Origin: an uncultured Oscillospiraceae bacterium
Lineage (GTDB): Bacteria > Bacillota > Clostridia > Oscillospirales > Ruminococcaceae
NCBI GenBank assembly: GCA_905212515.1
Contig: CAJMEU010000025.1
Span: 1 to 23,881 of the forward strand
Length of the DNA stretch: 23,881 nucleotides
Direction: 5' to 3'
Positions 7,554 to 14,414 of this stretch are shown one piece after another. The position numbers were made by a program, and so were the translations under genes. The notes under the pieces were generated by a model. It had not been told where the DNA came from. It saw only the letters and a program-made list of their open reading frames with translations, and did no database searches. Positions within the stretch are counted from its first letter, which is position 1. Each line of letters begins with the position of its first letter.

Positions 7554-7824
7554 GTGTGAAATGAAGAGAGAGGGTGTTCTATCTATATAAACTCATCGCA
7601 GAGATGAGATGGCCGGTTGTCTGGCCGCCCGCACCGGCGGGGCCGGTTCGCATGGGGCGGTTCAGTGGGGCGCCATGCAGAAATACTTTTCTGCCCGCGC
7701 GCAAAATATGGCAGCCGCAGGTGCGGCTTCGTCTTTGTTGACCATGGCTTTATCATACAGGCCAAACGTGAAAGAACCATGAGCCAAATTTGAATAAGCT
7801 GCAAAGATTTTGCGAAAAGAGGCC
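7554..7824. other. Non-coding stretch upstream of the serine dehydratase operon
   Basis: No supported gene. A minus-strand open frame covers 7583-8080 but it runs into the antisense of the gene at 7896, has no ribosome site and no recognisable content. GC-rich short inverted repeats (for example around 7610-7650) are present but not terminator-like. Confidence 0.5.
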
Positions 7825-7853
7825 TTTCATCTGCCCGGGGAAGATGATATACT
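7825..7853 (+). promoter_or_regulatory. Extended -10 promoter for the serine dehydratase operon
   Basis: TGATATACT (7845-7853) combines a TGN element with a -10 hexamer TATACT. TTTCAT at 7825-7830, 17 bases upstream, is a weak -35. The leader to the first gene would be about 35 bases. Confidence 0.65.
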
Positions 7854-7895
7854 AAAGGCAGCGCCGCGCAAGGCGGAAGAAAGGCGGGAAAACGG

Positions 7896-8495
7896 TTGGA
7901 CGCGACTTTTTGGATCGCCGTCATCGGCTGCGTGACGGGTGTGGTGTCGCTGGGCATCGAACTGGCGCGCTTTTGGCGCGAACGCCCCCGCGTCACCGTG
8001 GAGACCTGCAACGAACTGAATAATTTTGTGTATATCGAGGACGGCGTAGCCACCGTGTACCTGAACGTGCGGGTGTACAACGGCGGTCCCCGGCCGGTGC
8101 TGCTGCGCGGGGCCTACCTGCTGCACGCGGACGGCGGCATGGCCGCGCCCGTCAAGGCCATGGAGGACGTGGATTGGCGCTTTTGCGACAACCTGCCCCT
8201 GCAAAGCCTCCCGGCCGAGCGCAAGCTGCCGGCCAGCCTGCCCGCCGGCGGGCTGTGGCAGGGCGTGTTCCTATATAAGGATCTGCCGCAGCATTACACG
8301 GCCGAGGAGCCCTTGTGGGACCTGACCTGTTATGTGGTGACGGGGGAGCGGGACATCCACCCGCTGACGGTCCAAATGCACACCGGCACGCCGGAGACGG
8401 GCGCCGCCCTGGTGACGCCACAGGCAGTCTACAGCATGACGGCCATGGACTGGCCCCCCGAGGCCGGGGAAAAAGAGGAGGAAGACATCCCGTGA
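7896..8495 (+). CDS. Membrane-anchored protein of unknown function, first gene of the serine dehydratase operon
   Basis: 199 residues, not recognised. An N-terminal membrane helix (FWIAVIGCVTGVVSLGIELA, about 5-24) is followed by a basic stretch (RFWRERPR) and a soluble domain rich in beta-strand-like segments (VETCNELNNFVYIEDGVA, TVYLNVRVYNGG, PVLLRGAYLL), ending in an acidic tail (EKEEED). The TTG start at 7896 is preceded by a modest purine-rich site (AAGGCGGG); no better start exists near. The stop overlaps the GTG start of sdaAB (GTGA), so translation is coupled and the protein is likely made with the dehydratase. It might be a membrane-proximal accessory or sensor protein; no catalytic motif is visible. 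Confidence 0.75.
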   Translation: MDATFWIAVIGCVTGVVSLGIELARFWRERPRVTVETCNELNNFVYIEDGVATVYLNVRVYNGGPRPVLLRGAYLLHADGGMAAPVKAMEDVDWRFCDNLPLQSLPAERKLPASLPAGGLWQGVFLYKDLPQHYTAEEPLWDLTCYVVTGERDIHPLTVQMHTGTPETGAALVTPQAVYSMTAMDWPPEAGEKEEEDIP

Positions 8496-9160
8496 AAGAG
8501 ATGAGTGTATTCGACGTGATCGGCCCCAATATGATCGGCCCGTCCAGTTCGCACACGGCGGGGGCGCTGCGCATCGCGCGGCTGGCCCGCAGCCTGGTGG
8601 AGGGCGAGGTGGCGCGGGTGCGGTTCATTTTGTACGGCTCCTTTGCCAAAACCTATCGGGGCCACGGCACCGACAGGGCGCTGGTGGCCGGCGTGCTGGG
8701 CTTCGACACCGAGGACCCCCGCATCCGCGATTCCTTTGAATGGGCCCGGAAGGCGGGGCTGGCATACTCCTTCGGCTTCGGCGACGAAACGCTGGAGCCC
8801 CACCCCAACACCGTGGAGGTGGTGCTCACCACCGCGGCCGGCGACACCACCCGGGTGACGGGCGTGTCCGTGGGCGGCGGCCGGGTGCTGCTGACGAAGA
8901 TCGACGGGGTGGAGATCCGCCTGTCCGGCGAATACCACACGCTGTTCATCCACCAAAAGGATACGCCGGGCGTGGTGGCCCACATCGCCAGCAGCTTGGC
9001 CCAATACCAGATCAACATCGCCTTCATGCGCCTGTACCGCGAGAGCAAGGGCGAGAACGCCTACACGGTGATCGAGGCGGACAACCCCGTGCCCCGCGCC
9101 GTGTGCGACCAGATCACCGCCCATGAGAACATCGTCAGCGCAACGGTGATCCCGCTGTAA
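8492..9160 (+). CDS. sdaAB: L-serine dehydratase, iron-sulfur-dependent, beta subunit
   Basis: Beta chain of the two-subunit, oxygen-sensitive 4Fe-4S L-serine dehydratase that converts L-serine to pyruvate and ammonia. The 222 residues match the usual length. The N-terminal part has SVFDVIGPNMIGPSSSHTAG, the SSSHT motif typical of this domain. The C-terminal part (about 150-222) is an ACT domain (HTLFIHQKDTPGVVAHIA), thought to bind serine as an effector. GTG 8492 overlaps the preceding stop, with GAGGAGGAAG about 10 bases upstream; ATG 8501 is an alternative start. The alpha subunit gene follows after 65 bases. Confidence 0.96.
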   Translation: MKEMSVFDVIGPNMIGPSSSHTAGALRIARLARSLVEGEVARVRFILYGSFAKTYRGHGTDRALVAGVLGFDTEDPRIRDSFEWARKAGLAYSFGFGDETLEPHPNTVEVVLTTAAGDTTRVTGVSVGGGRVLLTKIDGVEIRLSGEYHTLFIHQKDTPGVVAHIASSLAQYQINIAFMRLYRESKGENAYTVIEADNPVPRAVCDQITAHENIVSATVIPL

Positions 9161-9225
9161 GCGGGCCGCGCCGAAAGCCGCTGCTGCAAATTTGTTTCGG
9201 TACAGCCATTCAAGGAGGCAGAACA

Positions 9226-10107
9226 ATGCGTTTTAATACGGGAAAAGAATTGCTGGAGCTCTGCGCGGCCCGGCACTGCGCCGTCAGCGCGGCCATGCTG
9301 GGGCGCGAGGAGGCCCTCGGCGGCGAAACGCCCGAGGCGCTGCGCGCGCGCATGGCCCACTCTTACGATATCATGCGGCAGGCCGTGCACACGGCGCGCA
9401 CGCAGGAGGTGCGCTCCATGGGCGGGCTGATCGGCGGCGAGTGCCGCAAGATGGACGCGCGCCGCGCGGCCGGGCCGGTGTGCGGCGTCCTGGTGTCCAA
9501 GGCGGCGGGTTACGCCATGGGCGTGCTGGAGGTCAACGCCAGCATGGGGCTGATCGTGGCGGCACCCACGGCGGGCTCCTCGGGCGTGCTGCCCGGCGTG
9601 CTGCTGGCTTTGCAGGAGGAGTTCGGCTGCGGGGACGAACGCATGGTGGACGCCCTGTTCAACGCCGGCGCTGTGGGCTACCTCATCAGCCGCAACGCCA
9701 CGGTGGCCGGGGCCGAGGGCGGCTGCCAGGCCGAGGTGGGCGCGGCGTCCGCCATGGCGGCCAGCGCGGCCGTGGAACTGGCCGGCGGCAGCCCGCAGCA
9801 GTGCCTCACGGCGGCGGGCATCGCCATCACCAATATTCTGGGCCTGGTGTGCGACCCTATCGGCGGCCTGGTGGAGGCGCCCTGCCAAATGCGCAACGCC
9901 ATGGGCGCGGCCAACGCGCTCACCAGCGCCGAGATCGCCCTGGCGGGCTGCCGGTGCGCCGTCCCCTTCGACGAAGTAGTGGCGGCCATGTACGCCGTGG
10001 GCAAAACGCTGCCCGCGTCCCTGCGGGAGACGGCCCTGGGCGGCATCGCGGCCGCGCCCTCAGCCTGCGCGGCCTGCGGCGGCTGCGGGCAAAGCGCCGC
10101 ACAGTAA
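9226..10107 (+). CDS. sdaAA: L-serine dehydratase, iron-sulfur-dependent, alpha subunit
   Basis: Catalytic alpha chain, 293 residues, full length. It carries the family blocks APTAGSSGVLPG (about 112-123), GAEGGCQAEVG, and the iron-sulfur segment with Cys209 (VCDPIGG) and Cys220 (APCQMRN). ATG 9226 follows AAGGAGG with good spacing. The last residues contain an unusual C-x2-C-x2-C cluster (Cys281, 284, 287), just where some serine dehydratases place a C-terminal Cys near the cluster. With the beta chain it would supply pyruvate and ammonia from serine in the cytoplasm under low oxygen. It ends the operon; terminator-like hairpins follow in the G-rich spacer. Confidence 0.96.
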   Translation: MRFNTGKELLELCAARHCAVSAAMLGREEALGGETPEALRARMAHSYDIMRQAVHTARTQEVRSMGGLIGGECRKMDARRAAGPVCGVLVSKAAGYAMGVLEVNASMGLIVAAPTAGSSGVLPGVLLALQEEFGCGDERMVDALFNAGAVGYLISRNATVAGAEGGCQAEVGAASAMAASAAVELAGGSPQQCLTAAGIAITNILGLVCDPIGGLVEAPCQMRNAMGAANALTSAEIALAGCRCAVPFDEVVAAMYAVGKTLPASLRETALGGIAAAPSACAACGGCGQSAAQ

Positions 10108-10264
10108 AAAACAAACCGCACCCCCGCGCGCCGCTGCCGGGCCCCGCGGGGGGTTTGGGGGCGGGGCGGGGCCGCGAGGGCAAAAGCGCGGGGGGTTTGG
10201 GCGGGGTGGGGGCGGAGGAGGCGAGGGGGGGGGGGGGGGGGGGGCGGTCCACGCGGCCGAAAAT
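10108..10264 (+). repeat. Extremely G-rich spacer with G20 tract and G-quadruplex-type runs
   Basis: After sdaAA the plus strand shows two imperfect copies of a G-run unit: G6-TTT-G5-C-G4-C-G4 near 10148-10171 and G6-TTT-G3-C-G4-T-G5 near 10189-10212. An uninterrupted run of 20 G follows at 10225-10244. The start (10113-10156) can also fold as a hairpin (CCCCCGCG / CGCGGGGG) followed by TTT, possibly the sdaAA terminator. No gene is present. The exact length of the G20 run is uncertain, since such tracts are hard to sequence. Confidence 0.8.
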
Positions 10265-10317
10265 AAAAACACCACCCCCCCCCCCCGCCGGCCGGGCCGG
10301 GCGCGCGGGGGTGTTTT
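10265..10317 (+). terminator. Terminator-like hairpin with C12 run
   Basis: AAAACACC plus a run of 12 C (10275-10286) on the left can pair with GGGGGTGTTTT (ending 10317) on the right, with GC-rich sequence between. The outer pairs AAAACACC / GGTGTTTT give the usual A-rich/T-rich flanks of an intrinsic terminator. The C12 run could also pair with the G20 run 30 bases upstream, an alternative large stem. Confidence 0.55.
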
Positions 10318-10379
10318 GCGTCCTCCGGGGCGCGGAAAAGCAAAAAGCGGGCGGATTTGGCACGGATTCGGTCAAACCA

Positions 10380-10409
10380 TGGAAACGGGGCGGCAGGCCT
10401 TGCTATAAT
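10380..10409 (+). promoter_or_regulatory. Promoter for the SH3-repeat lipoprotein gene
   Basis: TGCTATAAT (10401-10409) combines an extended TGN and a perfect -10 hexamer. TGGAAA at 10380-10385 is a partial -35 at 18-base spacing. The leader to ATG 10477 is about 60 bases. Confidence 0.7.
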
Positions 10410-10476
10410 GGGCAATGATAAAAAATACGCCGCTGCGTGTAAAGCGGGGCGTATCACAGAAAGGAAAAAAGTATTT

Positions 10477-12099
10477 ATGAACCATTCCCTGAAACGCGCG
10501 CTGGCGCTGGCCGCCGCCCTGGCGCTGGCGTTCAGCCTGGCCGCCTGCGGCGGCAAAACGGCCCCGTCCGCTTCCGCGTCCTCCCCGGCCGCTGCCGATC
10601 CCGGCCTGCCCGTGGTGGAGGCGCCCGCCGCTTCCGTGGCGGAACCGGAGAACGAGGTGGCGGTGGAGGGCGCCATCGTGGCCGCCTCCATGAACGTCAT
10701 CACCATCCGCACCGCCGCCGGCGACGAGCTGGATTTCCCCACCGTGGACGCCGAAGTGGTGGCGCCGGACGGCATCCTGGAGGGCGACACCGCCGTGGTG
10801 GAGTATCGCGGGCAGGTGAACGGTACCGATACCTCCGGCGCCTATGTGGACCGCGTCACCGTCACCCGCAGCGCGGCCCAAGGCATCGAGATGGCCCCCT
10901 GCGACGAGACGGTGTACGTCACCCATCAGGCGGATCTGCACGGGCAGAACTCCAACGATTCCGCCGTGCTGGGCATCCTGGATAAGGGCACACAGCTGCA
11001 CCGCACGGGCAAGGGCCCCCACGGCTGGAGCCGGGTGGAATACAACGGTCTGACGGGCTATCTCTTCGGCGATTACCTGTCCGATCAGCAGCCCACCCAG
11101 CCCCTGGCGCAGTCCACCGCCCCCTCCGACACCATGACGGCCGTGGACAAAACCGTGTACACCACCGGGCAGCTGCGCATCCGCCAGGCCCCGGGCCTGG
11201 ACGCGGCGAAGATCGGCAGCGTGGCCCCGGGCACGGCCCTGCACCAGACGGGCGCGCTGTCCAACGGCTGGGCCAAGGTGGATTACAACGGCGCCGCCGG
11301 TTACTGCGACGCCGAATATCTCACCGACAAGGCCCCGGCCCGTGCCGTGGAGCCGGACGCCACGCCCGCGGGCGAGGTGAACCGCGCGCCGGCCAACAAA
11401 ACCTATTACACCACCGTGGCCCTGAAGCTGCACAAGACCTATTCCACCGATGCCAGCGTGCTGGCCGTGCTGCCCAAGGGCACGCCCGTGTACGTGGAGA
11501 ATTTGATGGACAACCATTGGGCCGAGGTCAGCTATCAGAACACCGTGGCTTACTGCGTCACCCAGTACCTGTCCGAGCAGCAGCCCGCCGCCGTGCCCCA
11601 GGCCACCGCGGACAGCCAGAATTTCACGGCCCGTCACGTCACGGTGATACCCCCCCGCGAACTGGGGCCGCCGCAGCAGCCGGGCGGGGCCCCCTTCATG
11701 GTGGCCATCGTGCCCGCGGGCACGGGGCTGCAGCGCACCGGTATCTCCACGGACGGCCAGTGGAGCCGCATCAGCTATAACGGCCAGACGGTGTACGGGG
11801 CCACCCAGTATATCAGCGGCGAACAGGCCCCGTCCATCGGTTCGGGCGCGGGCGTGGGCGGCGGCATCGGCTCCGGCGCGGCCCCGGCGGGCGTGACGGT
11901 CACCGACGTGAACGAGACCATGTATATCACCGCGGACAACCTGAACCTGCACACCTACGACGACATGCAGGCCCCCGTGGTGACGGTGGCGCCCGCCGGC
12001 ACCCAGGTGACGCGCACCGGCATCCTGGACAACGGCTGGAGCCGCATCTACTGGAACGGCGAGGTGCTGTACTGCTCTAGCGCCTATCTGCGCTATTGA
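10477..12099 (+). CDS. Lipoprotein with five SH3b-type repeats
   Basis: 540 residues. An N-terminal lipoprotein signal (SLKRALALAAALALAFSLAAC, lipobox LAAC with Cys24) is followed by a Ser/Ala/Pro linker. A beta-rich domain comes next (about 62-132, VEGAIVAASMNVITIRTAAG), then five SH3b-like repeats beginning near 144, 225, 308, 382 and 480. Each repeat has the pattern T-x-Y-x-T, then a G-T-x-(L/V) turn, GW or W before an S/A-x-(V/I)-x-Y-N-G strand, and a final tyrosine block such as DYLSD. Repeat 4 is the most divergent, with a Pro/Gln/Gly insert and no T-x-Y-x-T start. ATG 10477 is chosen for AAAGGAA upstream and the signal peptide. No catalytic domain is present; SH3b repeats usually bind peptidoglycan or surface ligands, so a cell-envelope binding role is likely. 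Confidence 0.88.
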   Translation: MNHSLKRALALAAALALAFSLAACGGKTAPSASASSPAAADPGLPVVEAPAASVAEPENEVAVEGAIVAASMNVITIRTAAGDELDFPTVDAEVVAPDGILEGDTAVVEYRGQVNGTDTSGAYVDRVTVTRSAAQGIEMAPCDETVYVTHQADLHGQNSNDSAVLGILDKGTQLHRTGKGPHGWSRVEYNGLTGYLFGDYLSDQQPTQPLAQSTAPSDTMTAVDKTVYTTGQLRIRQAPGLDAAKIGSVAPGTALHQTGALSNGWAKVDYNGAAGYCDAEYLTDKAPARAVEPDATPAGEVNRAPANKTYYTTVALKLHKTYSTDASVLAVLPKGTPVYVENLMDNHWAEVSYQNTVAYCVTQYLSEQQPAAVPQATADSQNFTARHVTVIPPRELGPPQQPGGAPFMVAIVPAGTGLQRTGISTDGQWSRISYNGQTVYGATQYISGEQAPSIGSGAGVGGGIGSGAAPAGVTVTDVNETMYITADNLNLHTYDDMQAPVVTVAPAGTQVTRTGILDNGWSRIYWNGEVLYCSSAYLRY

Positions 12100-12117
12100 C
12101 GGGCCAAAAAACTTTGT

Positions 12118-12156
12118 GCAAAGCGCCCGGAACTTTTCCCTGCTCGGGCTCTTTGC
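12118..12156 (+). terminator. Hairpin after the lipoprotein gene, probable terminator
   Basis: GCAAAG-C-GCCCG (12118-12129) pairs with CGGGC-T-CTTTGC (12145-12156), an 11-bp stem with one internal mismatch and a 15-base loop. It begins 18 bases after the stop. The following CTGTGTATTG is a poor U-tract, so efficiency is uncertain. Confidence 0.6.
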
Positions 12157-12198
12157 CTGTGTATTGTGCGGAAAAGGGGCCGTTTGCAAAAAAGATGA

Positions 12199-12227
12199 TT
12201 GACAGGGGTACTTTAGCGTGCTATAGT
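12199..12227 (+). promoter_or_regulatory. Sigma-70 promoter for the lysine riboswitch/ABC operon
   Basis: A perfect TTGACA (12199-12204), a 17-base spacer and TATAGT (12222-12227). The start would be near 12234, about 38 bases before the riboswitch. The early leader can form a small hairpin (CTG-AGGGG / CCCCT-CAG, about 12249-12270). Confidence 0.88.
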
Positions 12228-12271
12228 GAGAAAAAATCATAAAGCTGTCTGGAGGGGGTCCTCCCCTCAGG

Positions 12272-12437
12272 CAATGGTAGAGGCGCGGAAGGCCAAAAGT
12301 AACGCAGGCAAAGGCAGGCAAATGCCGCCGGCGCGAAAGGGGCCGTCCGCCGAAATGGCAGGCGTTTGCCAAGCTTGTCGTTGGGCCACAGTACTAAGAG
12401 GCTGTGGACTGTCACGTCTGTGAAGCGCTATCCATTG
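12272..12437 (+). promoter_or_regulatory. Lysine riboswitch (L-box)
   Basis: The stretch carries the conserved lysine-aptamer core in order: GGTAGAGGCGCGG at the 5' side, CAAAAGTAACG (loop-E-like turn, as in the E. coli lysC leader), GCGCGAAAGGGG, GTCCGCCGAAA, then AGGCTGTGGACTGTCACG and GTGAAGCGCTATCC at the 3' side. The ends pair as P1 (CAATGG at 12272-12277 with CCATTG at 12432-12437, continued inward by TAG/CTA). Lysine binding stabilises P1 and usually favours the downstream terminator, lowering expression. It sits ahead of a polar amino acid ABC transporter, which assigns that transporter to lysine with good likelihood. Confidence 0.93.
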
Positions 12438-12453
12438 GACAGAAGCAATTTTT

Positions 12454-12526
12454 CAGCACGGCTAGCAGTGCTGGCAAAACCGCTTTGAAGCCATGAGACG
12501 TCGCAGACGCCTTGTGGTTTTTTTAT
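12454..12526 (+). terminator. Expression platform: hairpin plus intrinsic terminator of the lysine riboswitch
   Basis: A hairpin CAGCAC / GTGCTG (12454-12459 with 12468-12473) is followed by the terminator: CCATGAGACGTC (12491-12502), loop GCA, GACGCCTTGTGG (12506-12517). The terminator stem pairs 11 of 12 positions counting three G-T pairs, and is followed by TTTTTTT (12518-12524). It lies between the aptamer and the binding-protein gene, so termination when lysine is bound would turn the operon off. The first hairpin may belong to the competing antiterminator; that pairing is inferred, not resolved. Confidence 0.82.
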
Positions 12527-12571
12527 TGCCTTGTGGGAATGTAATTTGAAAAGAAAAAGGAGAAATGATCT

Positions 12572-13492
12572 ATGAGACTGCGCAATGCTATGATCGCCGG
12601 TGCAATGGCGATGACCATGCTTCTCACCGCCTGCGGCGGTGCCTCTTCCAGCGCGCCCGCCGCGTCCGCGCCCGCCCAGGGCTCTTCCGCCGCCCCCGCT
12701 TCCTCCGGCGCCGTCACCGGCATCCTGGAGGACGGCGTGCTCACCGTCGGCATGGAATGCGCCTACGCGCCCTACAACTGGTCCCAGCCCGACGATTCCA
12801 ATGGCGCCGTGCCCATCAAGGATTCCAACGAGTACGCCAACGGCTACGACGTGATGATCGCCAAAAAGATCTGCGAGGCCAACGGCTGGCAGCTGGAGAT
12901 CGTCCGCTCCGACTGGGACTCCCTGGTGCCCGGCGTGCAGACCGGCAAGCTGGACGCGGCCATCGCCGGCCAGTCCATGACGGCCGAGCGCTCTGAGCAG
13001 GTGGACTTCGCCGGCCCCTACTTCTACGCCACCATCGTGTGCGTCACCAAGGCGGACGGCGCCTACGCAAACGCCGCAGGCATCGCCGACCTGGCCGGGG
13101 GCAGCTGCACCGCGCAGATCGCCACCATCTGGTACGACAAGTGCCTGCCCCAGATCGAGGGCGCGGACATCAAAACGGCCTCCGAGACCGCCCCGGCCAT
13201 GCTGATGGCCCTGGAGACCGACAACGTGGACTTCATCTGCACCGACATGCCCACCGCCATGGGCGCCGTGGCCGCTTATCCCGGCATGAAGATCCTGGAC
13301 TTCTCCGGCACCGACGGCGACTTCCAGTTCACCGAGGCCGAGCGCGCGGAGAACGTGAACATCGGCATCTCCGTGATGAAGGGCAACACCGCCCGTCAGG
13401 AGGCCATGAACGCCGTGCTGTCCCAGATGACCGTGGACGACTTCAACGACCTGATGGACCAGGCCATCGCCATCCAGCCCATCGGCGAGTAA
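12572..13492 (+). CDS. Amino acid ABC transporter substrate-binding lipoprotein, probably lysine
   Basis: 306 residues, type II periplasmic-binding fold of the SBP_bac_3 (polar amino acid) family, tethered to the outer face of the membrane. The signal peptide ends in lipobox LTAC (Cys21), followed by a long Ser/Ala/Pro linker to about residue 46. The mature domain opens with LTVGMECAYAPYNW, then GYDVMIAKKIC and the ligand-site segment LDAAIAGQSMTAERSEQVDF with the conserved Thr/Arg after Met. ATG 12572 follows AAAAAGGAGA. It is the first gene of a binding protein-permease-ATPase operon under a lysine riboswitch, the basis for calling lysine (or a close cationic amino acid) as ligand. Confidence 0.93.
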   Translation: MRLRNAMIAGAMAMTMLLTACGGASSSAPAASAPAQGSSAAPASSGAVTGILEDGVLTVGMECAYAPYNWSQPDDSNGAVPIKDSNEYANGYDVMIAKKICEANGWQLEIVRSDWDSLVPGVQTGKLDAAIAGQSMTAERSEQVDFAGPYFYATIVCVTKADGAYANAAGIADLAGGSCTAQIATIWYDKCLPQIEGADIKTASETAPAMLMALETDNVDFICTDMPTAMGAVAAYPGMKILDFSGTDGDFQFTEAERAENVNIGISVMKGNTARQEAMNAVLSQMTVDDFNDLMDQAIAIQPIGE

Positions 13493-13544
13493 TTTTCCCG
13501 CACAGCGGCACGGCCGTGCCAAAACAGAAAGGGGCATCTCTTCA

Positions 13545-14411
13545 ATGCAGGAACGATTCATCCAGCTTGGGGCCGACATCGTCAAGCTGTGGGGGAAATA
13601 CGGCGGCTCGTACCTCACCGGTATGCGCAACACGCTGGTGCTGGCCCTGGTGGCCACGCTCATCGGCTGTGTCATCGGCTTCGTGTGCGGCGTGCTGCAA
13701 ACCATCCCTTACGCGAAAACCGATCCGCTGCCCAAGCGGTTCTTCCTGAAACTGATCCGCGTCCTGGTGCGCGTCTACGTGGAGGTGTTCCGCGGCACGC
13801 CCATGGTGCTGCAGGCGGTGTTCATCTACTACGGCCTGCCCTATTTCACCAACAACGCCCTCAACTTCACCAACGTGTGGGCGGCGGCCATCCTGGTGGT
13901 GTCCATCAACACCGGCGCCTATATGGCCGAGACGGTGCGCGGCGGCATCCTGTCCATCGACCCGGGCCAGACCGAGGGCGCCATGGCCATCGGCATGAAC
14001 CATGTGCAGACCATGACGGCCGTCATCCTGCCCCAGGCCCTGCGCAACATCATGCCGCAGATCGGCAACAACTTCATCATCAACGTGAAGGACACCTCGG
14101 TCATGTTCATCATCTCCTTCACCGAGTTCTTCGCCACCCACCGCGCGGCCGTGGGCGCCACGTATCTGTATTTCCCCTCGGCCACCATCGAAATGATCGG
14201 TTATCTGTGCATGACGCTGGCGGCCTCGTTCCTGCTGCGCTGGCTGGAGAAGCGCATGGACGGCCCGGACAGCTACGACCTGGCCCTGGCCGACCCGCTG
14301 GTGCCCGGCGAGGGCATGCACCGCTACAAAAAGAACCCCAAACAGACCAACAGCGACTACCGCGCCCATCAGGCGGATGCCGGCGTGCAGGACACGAAAG
14401 GGGGGCGTTGA
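13545..14411 (+). CDS. Amino acid ABC transporter permease (HisM/GlnP family)
   Basis: 288 residues, inner-membrane permease of the polar amino acid uptake family. It shows the N-terminal helix with GMRNTLVLALVATLIGCVIG, the conserved FRGTPMVLQAVFIYYGLP block, and the cytoplasmic ATPase-docking loop TEGAMAIGMNHVQTMTAVILP followed by LRNIMPQIGNNFI. ATG 13545 is preceded by AAAGGGG at a spacing of about 10. Single permease genes of this type form homodimers. The C-terminal tail (about 250-288) is hydrophilic and longer than usual, ending just 3 bases before the ATPase gene, with which it is surely cotranscribed. Confidence 0.93.
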   Translation: MQERFIQLGADIVKLWGKYGGSYLTGMRNTLVLALVATLIGCVIGFVCGVLQTIPYAKTDPLPKRFFLKLIRVLVRVYVEVFRGTPMVLQAVFIYYGLPYFTNNALNFTNVWAAAILVVSINTGAYMAETVRGGILSIDPGQTEGAMAIGMNHVQTMTAVILPQALRNIMPQIGNNFIINVKDTSVMFIISFTEFFATHRAAVGATYLYFPSATIEMIGYLCMTLAASFLLRWLEKRMDGPDSYDLALADPLVPGEGMHRYKKNPKQTNSDYRAHQADAGVQDTKGGR

Positions 14412-14414
14412 GCC

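Noticed and set aside
7738..7763. TTGACC...TATCAT-like sequence at 7738-7757 as a promoter
   Set aside because: The spacing between the elements is too short, and the better extended -10 promoter at 7845-7853 explains the downstream operon.
7583..8080. A 165-codon minus-strand open frame before and across the start of the gene at 7896
   Set aside because: No ribosome site, no family content, and it overlaps a coding region with promoter and operon structure on the plus strand.
10372..12372. A 666-codon open frame on the minus strand opposite the lipoprotein gene
   Set aside because: High GC content keeps the antisense frame free of stops; the translation is His/Gly/Arg-rich without recognisable domains, while the plus strand has promoter, signal peptide and repeats.
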